A DNA stretch of 64,000 nt from JAVBNF01 sp031551725. GTDB taxonomy: Bacteria > Bacteroidota > Bacteroidia > Bacteroidales > P3. Where the stretch lies: contig JAVBNF010000010.1 in assembly GCA_031551725.1 (NCBI GenBank), positions 29,507-93,506 of the forward strand. Reading direction: 5' to 3'. Each line of letters begins with the position of its first letter. The first letter of the stretch is position 1. Under the pieces are notes generated by a model. That model was not told the DNA's origin, did no database searches, and was given only the letters and a program-made list of their open reading frames with translations. Positions 34,386 through 42,601 of the stretch are shown here, piece by piece. The position numbers and the translations under genes are program-made.

Positions 34386-34531
34386 TAATATACGATTTAC
34401 GATGTGTGTTTTAAAATTAAGTTCAAAATTACGAAAAAAAATGAACAATACGGATGTTTGGGTGTTTTTATAATATATTTACGAATCGCGATCATAGATT
34501 TGCGATGGGAAATTCGTACATCGTATATTAC
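34386..34531. repeat. Inverted repeat around the msrA leader
   Basis: TAATATACGAT near 34386 and ATCGTATATTA near 34521 form an 11-bp inverted repeat about 146 bases apart, with related TTTACGATG/CGTACATCG inside. It may be a decayed miniature element. Related ACGATATACGATGTACGATG runs occur at about 51861-51880. Confidence 0.4.
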
Positions 34532-34534
34532 ATT

Positions 34535-35077
34535 ATGAAAACATTGATTACCATATTAACACTTTTTATAAATACTTTAGCTATGTCAGCATCTAAATTA
34601 GATACGGCCTATTTTGCATCGGGCTGTTTTTGGGGAACGGAATATTATATGATGAAAGCGCCCGGCGTGGTGAAAACAACGGTTGGCTACATGGGCGGCC
34701 ATATTGATCATCCAACATACGAACAAGTGAGCTCGAAGACAAGCGGACATTTGGAAACAACGGAAGTTGTTTTTGATACGGAGAAAACTTCGTATGAAAA
34801 TTTGGTGAAACTGTTTTTTGAAACGCATGATTTCACACAAACCAACGGACAAGGGCCGGATATTGGTCCGCAATACCGTTCGTTTATTTTTTATACGGAT
34901 GATGCGCAAAAGGCGATGGCTGATAAATACATCGACATTTTAATGAAGAAAGGCTATAAAGTGGCGACGAATTTACAGAAAGCATCTGCTTTTTGGAAAG
35001 CGGAAGATTATCATCAAGCGTATTATGAATCCAAAGGCGGCCGTCCTTATTGCCATGCGTATAAGAAAATCTTTTAA
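34535..35077 (+). CDS. msrA: Peptide methionine-S-sulfoxide reductase, exported
   Basis: MsrA reduces methionine-S-sulfoxide in damaged proteins. From ATG 34535 the protein has 180 residues. The first ~20 form a signal-like hydrophobic segment, suggesting export to the periplasm, and the catalytic Cys31 lies in ASGCFWGTEYY. Family blocks VGYMGGH, TSGHLETTEVVFD, FFETHDFTQTNGQGPDIGPQYRSFIF and AEDYHQAYYE are present. No MsrB domain is fused. Longer upstream starts extend into non-coding sequence and were rejected. Confidence 0.95.
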   Translation: MKTLITILTLFINTLAMSASKLDTAYFASGCFWGTEYYMMKAPGVVKTTVGYMGGHIDHPTYEQVSSKTSGHLETTEVVFDTEKTSYENLVKLFFETHDFTQTNGQGPDIGPQYRSFIFYTDDAQKAMADKYIDILMKKGYKVATNLQKASAFWKAEDYHQAYYESKGGRPYCHAYKKIF

Positions 35078-35211
35078 GAAACTGTTTAAAAAATTAAACA
35101 AAAATTCTTTTTAGATAGGATTAACAAGATTTACAGGATGATTTTGCCGAAGGCAAAATAAAAAAACATGTTCATCCTGTTATCCTGTCAAAAATTTAAA
35201 CAGTTTCTAAT
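35077..35211. mobile_element. MITE-like element with 14-bp terminal inverted repeats
   Basis: AGAAACTGTTTAAA at the left end and its exact complement TTTAAACAGTTTCT at the right end bound about 135 bases with no gene. Inside, GGATTAACAAGATTTACAGGATG and CATCCTGTTATCCTGTCAAA form a second inverted repeat around TTTTGCCGAAGGCAAAA. Related internal sequences occur at 48598-48648 and 49338-49403. The element abuts the msrA stop. No target duplication could be identified. Confidence 0.6.
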
Positions 35212-35230
35212 ATTTTTGAAAATTAAAATA

Positions 35231-35262
35231 TTTGCAAATATTAAATTGTTTTACTACCTTTG
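35231..35262 (+). promoter_or_regulatory. Promoter of tRNA-Ala
   Basis: TTTG at 35231-35234 and TACCTTTG at 35255-35262 are spaced by 20 bases, the same arrangement as at tRNA-Lys. Confidence 0.8.
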
Positions 35263-35277
35263 CACCCTCAAAAGGCA

Positions 35278-35351
<74 letters not shown>

Positions 35352-35358
35352 CAAATTA

Positions 35359-35389
35359 AAGCATCTAAAATTAATTTAGATGCTTTTTT
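35359..35389 (+). terminator. Intrinsic terminator after tRNA-Ala
   Basis: A perfect 11-bp stem (AAGCATCTAAA with TTTAGATGCTT) and a 5-base loop are followed by six T. Confidence 0.85.
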
Positions 35390-35452
35390 GTTATCTGCTG
35401 AATTTTGTTTTGCACAGAATATTTTGTATTTTTACAAAAAAATAAATTGCTT

Positions 35453-35926
35453 ATGCGCGACAAACGATTTGTTTACGAAAACCGTGGTGGATTACTTACG
35501 AAAAGCCAACATATTCAACTTGTTTTATGGGCATGTGCTTGCGCAGAGCATGCTTTGGACGAATTGGTAGGACGTATTGACGAGCGTTTTGAGAATGCTT
35601 TACAAGTTGCCCGTGACTGGTCGGAAGACAAAGTACCGACGGCCGATGCTATGCGTGCGTCGGGTGCTACGCATGCGGCTGCGCGTGAGTTTAAAAATCC
35701 GGTTACCGTTGCCGTTGCACGCGCACTCGGACAGGCCGTTGCTTCGGCCCACATGGCCGACCATTCATTAAGCGCTGCATTATATGCGCTTAAAGCATAT
35801 AAACTTGCAGGAGAGTCGATGGATGCCGAACGTAAATGGCAGCACGAACAATTACCTCCCGAAATAAAAGCGCTTGTGTTAAGCGCTACGACGGTCGATA
35901 AATACAAGCATGTGATGAAGGAGTAA
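35453..35926 (+). CDS. Imm-5-like putative immunity protein
   Basis: This 157-residue helical protein matches the Imm-5-like putative immunity family. MRDKRFVYENRGGLLTKSQHIQLVLWACACAEH is at the N-terminus, then a region rich in Ala and His (AVARALGQAVASAHMADHSLSAALYALKAYK), ending in AERKWQHEQLPPEIKALVL. The family name comes from association with polymorphic toxins, but members are often found alone, as here: no toxin gene is nearby. The ATG at 35453 was chosen over an earlier in-frame start because the family begins at this point. Confidence 0.8.
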   Translation: MRDKRFVYENRGGLLTKSQHIQLVLWACACAEHALDELVGRIDERFENALQVARDWSEDKVPTADAMRASGATHAAAREFKNPVTVAVARALGQAVASAHMADHSLSAALYALKAYKLAGESMDAERKWQHEQLPPEIKALVLSATTVDKYKHVMKE

Positions 35927-36021
35927 AGCGCCAACAAGTGTTTTTCTTGAACTTTTTTCATCGCAAATTGTTTTTATGAGAGAGAGATAATTTCTTGAAA
36001 TTTTTTATTAAAATTAAAATC

Positions 36022-36492
36022 ATGAAAACAATAACTGTAAAAACTACTGTTAAAGCCCCCATTACGATAGTGTGGAAATATTGGACGCATCCCGAAGATA
36101 TTAAACATTGGAACAATGCTTCAGAGGATTGGCATACGCCATTTGTAGACAATAATTTACATCAAGGCGGTAAATTCAATTACCGCATGGAAGCCAAAGA
36201 CGGTTCATCCGGTTTCAATTTCGCAGGTGTTTACAACACCGTTATTTTACATAAACAAATTGACTATACAATGGACGATGGACGGAAAGCGAGCAATATT
36301 TTTTCCGAGGATCACAACCATGTGAATATTGCTGTCACATTTGATGCCGAAAATGAAAATTCTTTGGAACAACAACAAAATGGATGGCAAGCCATCTTAA
36401 ATAGTTTTAAGACATATGTTGAGAAAAATCAACATGTGTCTAATCGCCAATCGTTGAAAGTTGATAGTCACGTTACGAGTAAACATTCATAA
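36022..36492 (+). CDS. SRPBCC (AHSA1-type) domain protein
   Basis: From ATG 36022 the product has 156 residues. It shows the START-like AHSA1 pattern: VKAPITIVWKYWTHPEDIKHWN, a beta-rich centre with GGKFNYRMEAKDGSSGFNFAGVYNTV, and a C-terminal helix QQQNGWQAILNSFKTYVE. Proteins of this type bind hydrophobic ligands or act as chaperone co-activators; the specific role is unknown. A strong terminator follows. Confidence 0.9.
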   Translation: MKTITVKTTVKAPITIVWKYWTHPEDIKHWNNASEDWHTPFVDNNLHQGGKFNYRMEAKDGSSGFNFAGVYNTVILHKQIDYTMDDGRKASNIFSEDHNHVNIAVTFDAENENSLEQQQNGWQAILNSFKTYVEKNQHVSNRQSLKVDSHVTSKHS

Positions 36493-36511
36493 CTATTTTG
36501 TTGAGAAAAGC

Positions 36512-36545
36512 AAAGCGCGTATTCCGAAGGTTTACGCGCTTTTTT
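36512..36545 (+). terminator. Intrinsic terminator after the SRPBCC gene
   Basis: AAAGCGCGTA at 36512-36521 pairs with TACGCGCTTT at 36533-36542 and a T-tract follows. It also lies beyond the 3' end of the convergent MarC gene. Confidence 0.85.
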
Positions 36546-36600
36546 ATTATAAATGATATTCCGCCACAAACCGATATGGTGATTTCATTTTAATGAAAAA

Positions 36601-37266
36601 CTATAATTGAAGATTAAGGTTGAAAAGATTCGAAATCCCACTAAACATGATTTGCATACCGATGCAAAACATAAAGAATGCAACGAGTTTGTTCACGATG
36701 ATATTTACCGAATTTCCAAGCCCACGCATCACCTTACGGCCTTGTATCATTAAGATGTAGAAAAGGATGCAAACGGCAATGATTGCAAGACCGATTAGCG
36801 AATAACCAATTACTGTATGAAATAAATTGCCTTTTACAGTTACAGATGCAATCAGGGTAAGAATAATAGAGATGCTGCCCGGGCCCATGCTGATAGGAAA
36901 GGATATCGGATAAAATAATTTACCTTCGATGTCTTCAAATTTCATCGAGGCTGTTTCTTTATCTTTGGCTTCTTTAGAATCGGAGAGCCATTCCCAGCCG
37001 GTTTTACAAATTAAAACCCCACCGCCGATTTGAATAACAGGAATTGCCAAATCGAAAATTAACAGCAGCAAATGTCCAAGAACCAAACTGCCAATGCCGA
37101 CAGCCATACAGTTTAAGACAATTTTTTTGATAGCGGCTTTTCGCTGAGCGCCGTTAAGACCTTCGAGCCAACCGTTGATGATAATGGAGTTTCCAATCGG
37201 GTTGATCACCGGAAACAATGCCATAAATGACGAGATAAAAGTGTATAGAATTACGTGAATGCTCAT
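36601..37266 (-). CDS. MarC-family integral membrane protein
   Basis: This 221-residue protein has six transmembrane segments and the MarC signature near the N-terminus (FPVINPIGNSIIINGWLEG). A conserved PISFPISMGPGSISIILTLIAS lies in the centre. MarC proteins were once linked to multiple antibiotic resistance, but their transport function is not settled. A -7 element at 37282-37289 precedes it. Confidence 0.93.
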   Translation of the reverse strand: MSIHVILYTFISSFMALFPVINPIGNSIIINGWLEGLNGAQRKAAIKKIVLNCMAVGIGSLVLGHLLLLIFDLAIPVIQIGGGVLICKTGWEWLSDSKEAKDKETASMKFEDIEGKLFYPISFPISMGPGSISIILTLIASVTVKGNLFHTVIGYSLIGLAIIAVCILFYILMIQGRKVMRGLGNSVNIIVNKLVAFFMFCIGMQIMFSGISNLFNLNLQL

Positions 37267-37281
37267 CGCGATTTTTTTCTA

Positions 37282-37289
37282 CAAAGATA
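37282..37289 (-). promoter_or_regulatory. -7 element of the MarC gene
   Basis: CAAAGATA reads TATCTTTG on the minus strand, 15 bases before the MarC ATG. Confidence 0.55.
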
Positions 37290-37438
37290 CGGCGAAAAGT
37301 TAAAAATTAAAAGTTAAAAATTAAAATACTCATTATTAATTATTTGTAAAATATTTTTGATTTTCAAGAACTTTTATGCAAGTTGTTAGTTTATACTTAA
37401 ACGAAACTTAATTTAGAAAAAATAAAAATTACCCAAAA

Positions 37439-38311
37439 ATGAAAAGTAAATGGCTTATATTTTGTTTATGCTTTTCGATTGCTTTTGTTTCCTGCATTAA
37501 AGAACGGGTGGACGAATGTCCGGATCAATATAGTATTCACTTATCTGTAAAAGATAAAAATTATTTTAATGTTGCTGCTTCTCCGCTGGCGCGTTCAAAA
37601 GATGAAAATCTGGCATTTCGCCAATATGTAAATAATCTCCGCTATACATTACTTGATTTAGATAATGATTTGCTTTATTATGACTCGCAGGTATTTTCTG
37701 TTTCAAATGATGATGAAACGCAAACTTTGCATTTTAACAATGTTCCAAGTGGCCGATATTTGTTGACAGTTTGGGGGAATCTTCCGGATAATTCGATGAA
37801 AAGTTCGTTTGATTTACATCCGCTACAAACAGAATCTTCCGATGTGTATGTAGCTTTTACCGAACTTCAATTCAACGATCGTTTGCAGTCGAAAACATTA
37901 AATTTGGAACGTGCGAAAGGTTTGTTGCAAATCGTTTATCGCGATTTCCCGGATACGATTAAAAAAATCGACATTGATGTTTCTTCACTTTTTCAATCTA
38001 CAACAAATGAACTTGTATATTCCGGAGAAACCGGCGTGACGAAATCGTTTGTATTGTCGAATGCAACAAATGTGATGGAAACGTTCCTTGCGCCAACGGC
38101 TGATGGAAAAATATCAGGTTTAAATGTAACTCTATATAATGCAAATAATTTACCATTGTTTACATCAACAACGCTTGATATGACAATGCGTAGAAATGAA
38201 ATTACTATAATCGAAATCAATTACAATTCCTTGGATCGGGCATTCGCATTTTGGATGTGGATTGATGATAAATGGGCAAAGATTTACGATTTAAGTATTG
38301 TAAATAATTAA
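37439..38311 (+). CDS. FimB/Mfa2-family fimbrial anchor lipoprotein
   Basis: This 290-residue lipoprotein has a lipobox AFVSC with Cys19. The mature part has the beta-rich FimB/Mfa2 pattern (PF08842): FRQYVNNLRYTLLDLDNDLLYYDSQVFSV, HFNNVPSGRYLLTVWGNLPD and a C-terminal ITIIEINYN. In Porphyromonas such proteins anchor the fimbria and limit its length. It is the first gene of a six-gene fimbrial operon; the next gene starts 51 bases on. Confidence 0.88.
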   Translation: MKSKWLIFCLCFSIAFVSCIKERVDECPDQYSIHLSVKDKNYFNVAASPLARSKDENLAFRQYVNNLRYTLLDLDNDLLYYDSQVFSVSNDDETQTLHFNNVPSGRYLLTVWGNLPDNSMKSSFDLHPLQTESSDVYVAFTELQFNDRLQSKTLNLERAKGLLQIVYRDFPDTIKKIDIDVSSLFQSTTNELVYSGETGVTKSFVLSNATNVMETFLAPTADGKISGLNVTLYNANNLPLFTSTTLDMTMRRNEITIIEINYNSLDRAFAFWMWIDDKWAKIYDLSIVNN

Positions 38312-38362
38312 CTAAATAGTTAAAAAATTAATTAAACAATTAAAAAATAACACTGAATTACC

Positions 38363-39427
38363 ATGAAAAAGATAATGCTGCTTAGCTTTTGTGCGATTGC
38401 GCTCATGGCTTGCAAAAAAAATAATGATACCAATCCTTTTCCCTACAATGAAGAAGGAATAACCTTTGACATAACAACCAGAGGAATGAATAATCCTAAC
38501 AATATTCGTTCAAAAGTTCCGGTTTACAGTCAAGAAACAAACGTGCATGTTACCAATGTAAAAGTTTACGCTTTTAAAAGCGACGGAACAGATTATTTAT
38601 ATGTGAAAACCTTTAATATTACAGGTTGGACTGATGGTTTGACATTTAAACGTTTTGTAGTGCCCGATACCTCCAAACTACCGCAGGGCGATTATAAATT
38701 TCTTGCTGTCGGTCGAAACACAACGGATAACTATACATTGACAGGTCTTACGCCGACAACTAATTTTGATGATATGGCGGTTACTGTTTCAGCCTCCGGA
38801 AATGAAGGTGATATTTATTCCGGATATTCGCACGCAAGTATTTCGGGCCCAGGAACTCGCGTGAGCATTGATATGAAACGTAAAGTGGCCGGTGTGATGG
38901 GCTTCTTTAAAAATGTACCGCAGATGTTGAATGGACAAACCGTGAAATATTTACGCTTATCGGTTACGACTACCAATCAATCTGTGAATTTAGTTTCCGG
39001 AAGTGGTATTCCTACAGCAGTTGCGCCATTTAATATTATTGATATTGATCTTTCGCAACAAGCCGTTGTGAATGGAATTTATGTGGGGAATAACTTGATT
39101 TCGCAGGGTGTTGTGAAAGACAGCGCCACACAATTAGGAGGCATGTACTTGATGCCTGTAAGCACCGTGACGATGATACTCGGTTTGTACGATGCAAGCG
39201 GTGTTGCTATTAAAACATGGAGCGTAATCAATGGACCGAGTAATACATTTTCGCTTGAAGCGAATAATTTATATACTTTAGGCCGTAAAATACAAGCAGG
39301 AAATACGAATGGAGGCACTACCGATTCGAATGATGATGACGAACCGATTGATTTGCTTACCGATCAAGCCCTTGCAATTACCATTACGCCGGCGTGGGAT
39401 GTAATCAATAATTTAGCAATCCAATAA
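38363..39427 (+). CDS. Fimbrillin-like lipoprotein (major subunit candidate)
   Basis: This 354-residue lipoprotein has lipobox LMAC with Cys17. The mature part resembles FimA/Mfa1-type subunits: TNVHVTNVKVYAFKSDGTDYLYVKTFNI, a strand set with LPQGDYKFLAVGRN, and a late IDMKRKVAGVMGFFKNV segment typical of the two-domain fimbrillin fold. It ends with an Asp-rich linker and PAWDVINNLAIQ, a plausible donor region. In this pathway lipidated precursors are cleaved on the surface and polymerise by strand exchange. It is probably the main pilin of the operon. Confidence 0.75.
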   Translation: MKKIMLLSFCAIALMACKKNNDTNPFPYNEEGITFDITTRGMNNPNNIRSKVPVYSQETNVHVTNVKVYAFKSDGTDYLYVKTFNITGWTDGLTFKRFVVPDTSKLPQGDYKFLAVGRNTTDNYTLTGLTPTTNFDDMAVTVSASGNEGDIYSGYSHASISGPGTRVSIDMKRKVAGVMGFFKNVPQMLNGQTVKYLRLSVTTTNQSVNLVSGSGIPTAVAPFNIIDIDLSQQAVVNGIYVGNNLISQGVVKDSATQLGGMYLMPVSTVTMILGLYDASGVAIKTWSVINGPSNTFSLEANNLYTLGRKIQAGNTNGGTTDSNDDDEPIDLLTDQALAITITPAWDVINNLAIQ

Positions 39428-39438
39428 TAATAAAAGCC

Positions 39439-40449
39439 ATGTATTCACCCAGATACATATTAAATATCCTTTGTGGATTGTTGTTTGTCGTATTTTTTCA
39501 AGCGTGTTCGCGAGATAAAAGCGAATACGCAGGGGCGGGCGTGGATGTAGCGTTTGAGCTTGATATGACGCAGCCGAGATTGTTGCCGGCTTCATTTAAT
39601 GGAACGACCTATTCGGTAAACCGGATTTTGATTCTGCCATTCAAAAAAACAAGTGAAGCCGCAACCGACGATGATGTGAATTTTGTTCCGGAATACACGG
39701 CAGCCAAGCAATTCGATGTAACTGCATTTCCATTTTATGCAACAAAATTGAACTTATCCACAACTTCTTCTTATAAAATTATGGTGATCGGATATAATCG
39801 CAATGATTATGATTTTTCAAATCCGACAGCTGTAAATACACGATTCTCGCTGCTTCCTGCGAGTAGCCCAACATTGGCAAACTTCCAGTTAGCGCTGAAT
39901 TCACCGGAAATTATTCCGGAATTCTTCAGCTGCATGGCAACTGCATACAACAACAATGTTTCAATCGGGACGAAGTTTTTACCACAAAAAACAATTAAAT
40001 TAACCGGAAACTTAAAACGTTTGGTGGCCGGATTATCAGTTGAAGTTACGGGCGTCCCTGCGTTTGTTGATTCAATTACGCTGGTTGCGCAACAATTAGT
40101 AACCGGCATTCGAGCAACAGACGGTACGCCGCTTGCGTGGGAAAATTTAGTAAATCGAAAAATCGGAAAACAAACGGCTGTAAGCGGAACAGTGAGTTTT
40201 AGTAATTTTATGCTGCCTACGTTGGATGCACATAAAACCCAATTGTTTTTAGATGTCTATTATGGTGTAAATGTTGAAAGATATACAGTGAAAGTTAATG
40301 ATTTGGCTGGTGTTTCATCATCCAACAGCATTACTTTCACCAAGAATCAAGTGGTAAACATCACCGGAGATTATTCAAAAATCAATTTTGGTTTTACTAT
40401 TACCAGTGCCATTAATTTGGATGATAACGATTGGGATGGAGTGAATTAA
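39439..40449 (+). CDS. Fimbrillin-like lipoprotein (accessory subunit)
   Basis: This 336-residue lipoprotein has lipobox FFQAC with Cys23. It shares the layout of the preceding gene: VNRILILPFKK, YKIMVIGYNRNDYDF, IKLTGNLKRLVAGLSVEVTGVPAFVDSITL and a C-terminal strand NFGFTITSAINLDDNDWDGVN that could be the donor. It starts 12 bases after the previous stop. A minor or adapter subunit is likely, by analogy with Mfa3/Mfa4 or FimC/FimD; this is inferred. Confidence 0.7.
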   Translation: MYSPRYILNILCGLLFVVFFQACSRDKSEYAGAGVDVAFELDMTQPRLLPASFNGTTYSVNRILILPFKKTSEAATDDDVNFVPEYTAAKQFDVTAFPFYATKLNLSTTSSYKIMVIGYNRNDYDFSNPTAVNTRFSLLPASSPTLANFQLALNSPEIIPEFFSCMATAYNNNVSIGTKFLPQKTIKLTGNLKRLVAGLSVEVTGVPAFVDSITLVAQQLVTGIRATDGTPLAWENLVNRKIGKQTAVSGTVSFSNFMLPTLDAHKTQLFLDVYYGVNVERYTVKVNDLAGVSSSNSITFTKNQVVNITGDYSKINFGFTITSAINLDDNDWDGVN

Positions 40450-40479
40450 GTTGAAAAATGAAAAGTTGAAAAATTAAAA

Positions 40480-42012
40480 ATGAAAACCAAGTTATCCATA
40501 TTATTTTTAATCATTTTCTTTTTTACGGCATGTAGAAAAGACCTTGATGAACTTCCGCAAACGGTTGCAATTTCGCAAGAGTCCGAAACTTTAGCCAATC
40601 CTGTTGAATTGCCTGACGGATATTTTGAAGTGACTTTTTTCTCCGGCGCAAGCAATAGCGAAGGCATGATGAAACTGCCGGTTTCCGGTTCCGATACGCG
40701 TGTTCAACACATTCGTTATATAATCTACGATTCGGCAACAGGTAATTTTGTAAAAGAAAAAGTGATTTTGTCTTCTTCTACCGGTACTTCGTGGCCGATG
40801 AAGACTGCCATTAAAGATACGTTGAAAAAAGGATCATACAGAGTTGTGTTTTTAGGAAATGTGGAAAAATCATTATTTCTTGCGGGTACTGAAGTTTTGA
40901 CGAATTATCAAGCAAATTATACAAATGCGCGTATTGCTTTACCAAATAACGAATTTGCGAGCAACAATGAATATTATCTGGCAAATGTGACATTTTCGGA
41001 TAAGAGAGCCACTCCAACAATTCTTTTGCAACGGATTATCGGCAATACATTGCTGCATCGAAATACGGTAGATGCTCAAAAAGCGTTGGATACCTTGGTA
41101 TATCATATAATAACAGAATTACATTTTCGAGATTCGTTGACAACTCGAGCAACAAAATCATTAACAGATTCCATTACCGGTATTTTTGATAGGCTGCCTT
41201 TGGTACAGAAATTACTATTGAGTGTGCTGGATGTTTTGGGCGGTGTAACTGCTACGGTTGATCTTTTGGTTTCAAATATTATAAACAGACTTTTGGATTT
41301 ATTGTATGCCGACCTTGTAAAGCAGCTTACCAATCAGATCGGAGCTGTGCTTGCTTCCAATGCGTCACAGTCAGGAGCTTTGGGCGGCTTGGGGGTAATA
41401 TTAAATCCCTGGCAAGGCGATTCTGCTTATTCAGCCATCGTAACGATTGATAATTTTCCGAAAACAGTCGATTTTAATTTAACCGTAAAAGATGTTTTTC
41501 CTTCCGGAAGCCGTTTCCGTTACGATTTTACAACCAATAATCCATTCGCTGAAAAAGACGTTTCTGTAAAAGGTTTTGGCGCGCAATGGAATATCAAAAA
41601 AATTAATGCCGTGAGAAGAGGCCTTGTCGCCGGATTGTTGGTTGATCAAACAGTAGATGGAAGTTTGTTGTTAAACGGAACGTTTATTGATATTAATGAT
41701 TCATTGAAAATAATGGTTCCGGCAAATATGCGTTATGCCGATGATTATTCTTTTTTAGACTTAAAGTTGAAATCTTACACACAAACTAATTCTGGAATTA
41801 CGGTAACAGCGAGGGTGGGGGATATTTCAAATCTCAACGGGATTTTAACCGGTATCCCGATTTTAGGTCCGATATTAAGTGGAACATTGAATTTCCTCTT
41901 ATCTCCGATTGGAAATATTGTTATTTCAACTTCGTTGGAATTGCCGCTTCTGGATAGAACAAACTTAACATTAACAGGTGGCTGGGACCCCGAGCCGCTA
42001 TGGATTAAATAA
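40480..42012 (+). CDS. Large fimbrial-operon lipoprotein (tip subunit candidate)
   Basis: This 510-residue lipoprotein has lipobox FFTAC with Cys18. The first ~150 residues have a fimbrillin-like beta pattern (VQHIRYIIYDSATGNFVKEKVIL, KGSYRVVFLGNVEKS). A helical, hydrophobic stretch (LPLVQKLLLSVLDVLGGVTATVDLLVSNIINRLLDLLYADL) and more strands follow. It is the longest lipoprotein of the cluster and its position suits a tip adhesin such as FimE/Mfa5, but it is short for those and has no von Willebrand domain, so the role is only inferred. Its stop overlaps the start of the next gene (TAATG). Confidence 0.65.
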   Translation: MKTKLSILFLIIFFFTACRKDLDELPQTVAISQESETLANPVELPDGYFEVTFFSGASNSEGMMKLPVSGSDTRVQHIRYIIYDSATGNFVKEKVILSSSTGTSWPMKTAIKDTLKKGSYRVVFLGNVEKSLFLAGTEVLTNYQANYTNARIALPNNEFASNNEYYLANVTFSDKRATPTILLQRIIGNTLLHRNTVDAQKALDTLVYHIITELHFRDSLTTRATKSLTDSITGIFDRLPLVQKLLLSVLDVLGGVTATVDLLVSNIINRLLDLLYADLVKQLTNQIGAVLASNASQSGALGGLGVILNPWQGDSAYSAIVTIDNFPKTVDFNLTVKDVFPSGSRFRYDFTTNNPFAEKDVSVKGFGAQWNIKKINAVRRGLVAGLLVDQTVDGSLLLNGTFIDINDSLKIMVPANMRYADDYSFLDLKLKSYTQTNSGITVTARVGDISNLNGILTGIPILGPILSGTLNFLLSPIGNIVISTSLELPLLDRTNLTLTGGWDPEPLWIK

Positions 42013-42587
42013 TGAAAATCATGAATCGAATTATTGCTATATGTTTGTTCACTTGTTCTGTATTTGCAGTCATGGCGCAGGATTTCAATGTGAAAACCAA
42101 TTTGCTTTATGATGCAACCGCCACGATCAATCTGGGTGCGGAAGTGAAATTAAATAACAAATCAACCATTGATGTTTCCGGAAGCTACAATAATTGGACA
42201 TTTTCAGATAATAAAAAATGGAAACATTGGACGGTGCAGCCCGAGTATCGTTATTGGCTTTGCGAAAGTTTTAACGGCTCTTTTTTCGGTGTTCATGCAT
42301 TGGTCGGACAATTTAATTTTAACAAGGTAAAATTGCCGTTTGGTTTGTATCCCGATTTGCAAAATTATAATTATCAGGGTGATTTCTTTGGTGGAGGTTT
42401 GTCCTATGGATATCAATGGATTTTGAGTAATCGTTGGGCATTGGAGCTCTCTGTTGGCGCCGGATATTTGTATATTAATTATGATAAATATCCGTGTAAT
42501 GGCTGTGGCACAAAGCTCGACGAAGGTCATGAGAACTATGTTGGAATTACGAAAGCAGAAGTCGGAGTTGTTTATTTTATCCATTAA
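42012..42587 (+). CDS. DUF3575 outer-membrane barrel protein
   Basis: This 191-residue protein has a signal peptide ending FAVMAQ and the DUF3575 pattern: FNVKTNLLYDATATINLGAEVKL, WKHWTVQPEYRYWLCESFNGSFFGVHALVGQFN, GGGLSYGYQWILSNRWALELSVGAGYLYI and a closing strand GVVYFIH. Such proteins are small barrels that accompany fimbrial genes in Bacteroidales. Start and upstream stop overlap (TAATG). An alternative ATG lies three codons downstream. Confidence 0.88.
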   Translation: MKIMNRIIAICLFTCSVFAVMAQDFNVKTNLLYDATATINLGAEVKLNNKSTIDVSGSYNNWTFSDNKKWKHWTVQPEYRYWLCESFNGSFFGVHALVGQFNFNKVKLPFGLYPDLQNYNYQGDFFGGGLSYGYQWILSNRWALELSVGAGYLYINYDKYPCNGCGTKLDEGHENYVGITKAEVGVVYFIH

Positions 42588-42601
42588 AAAACGTAATTAT
42601 C

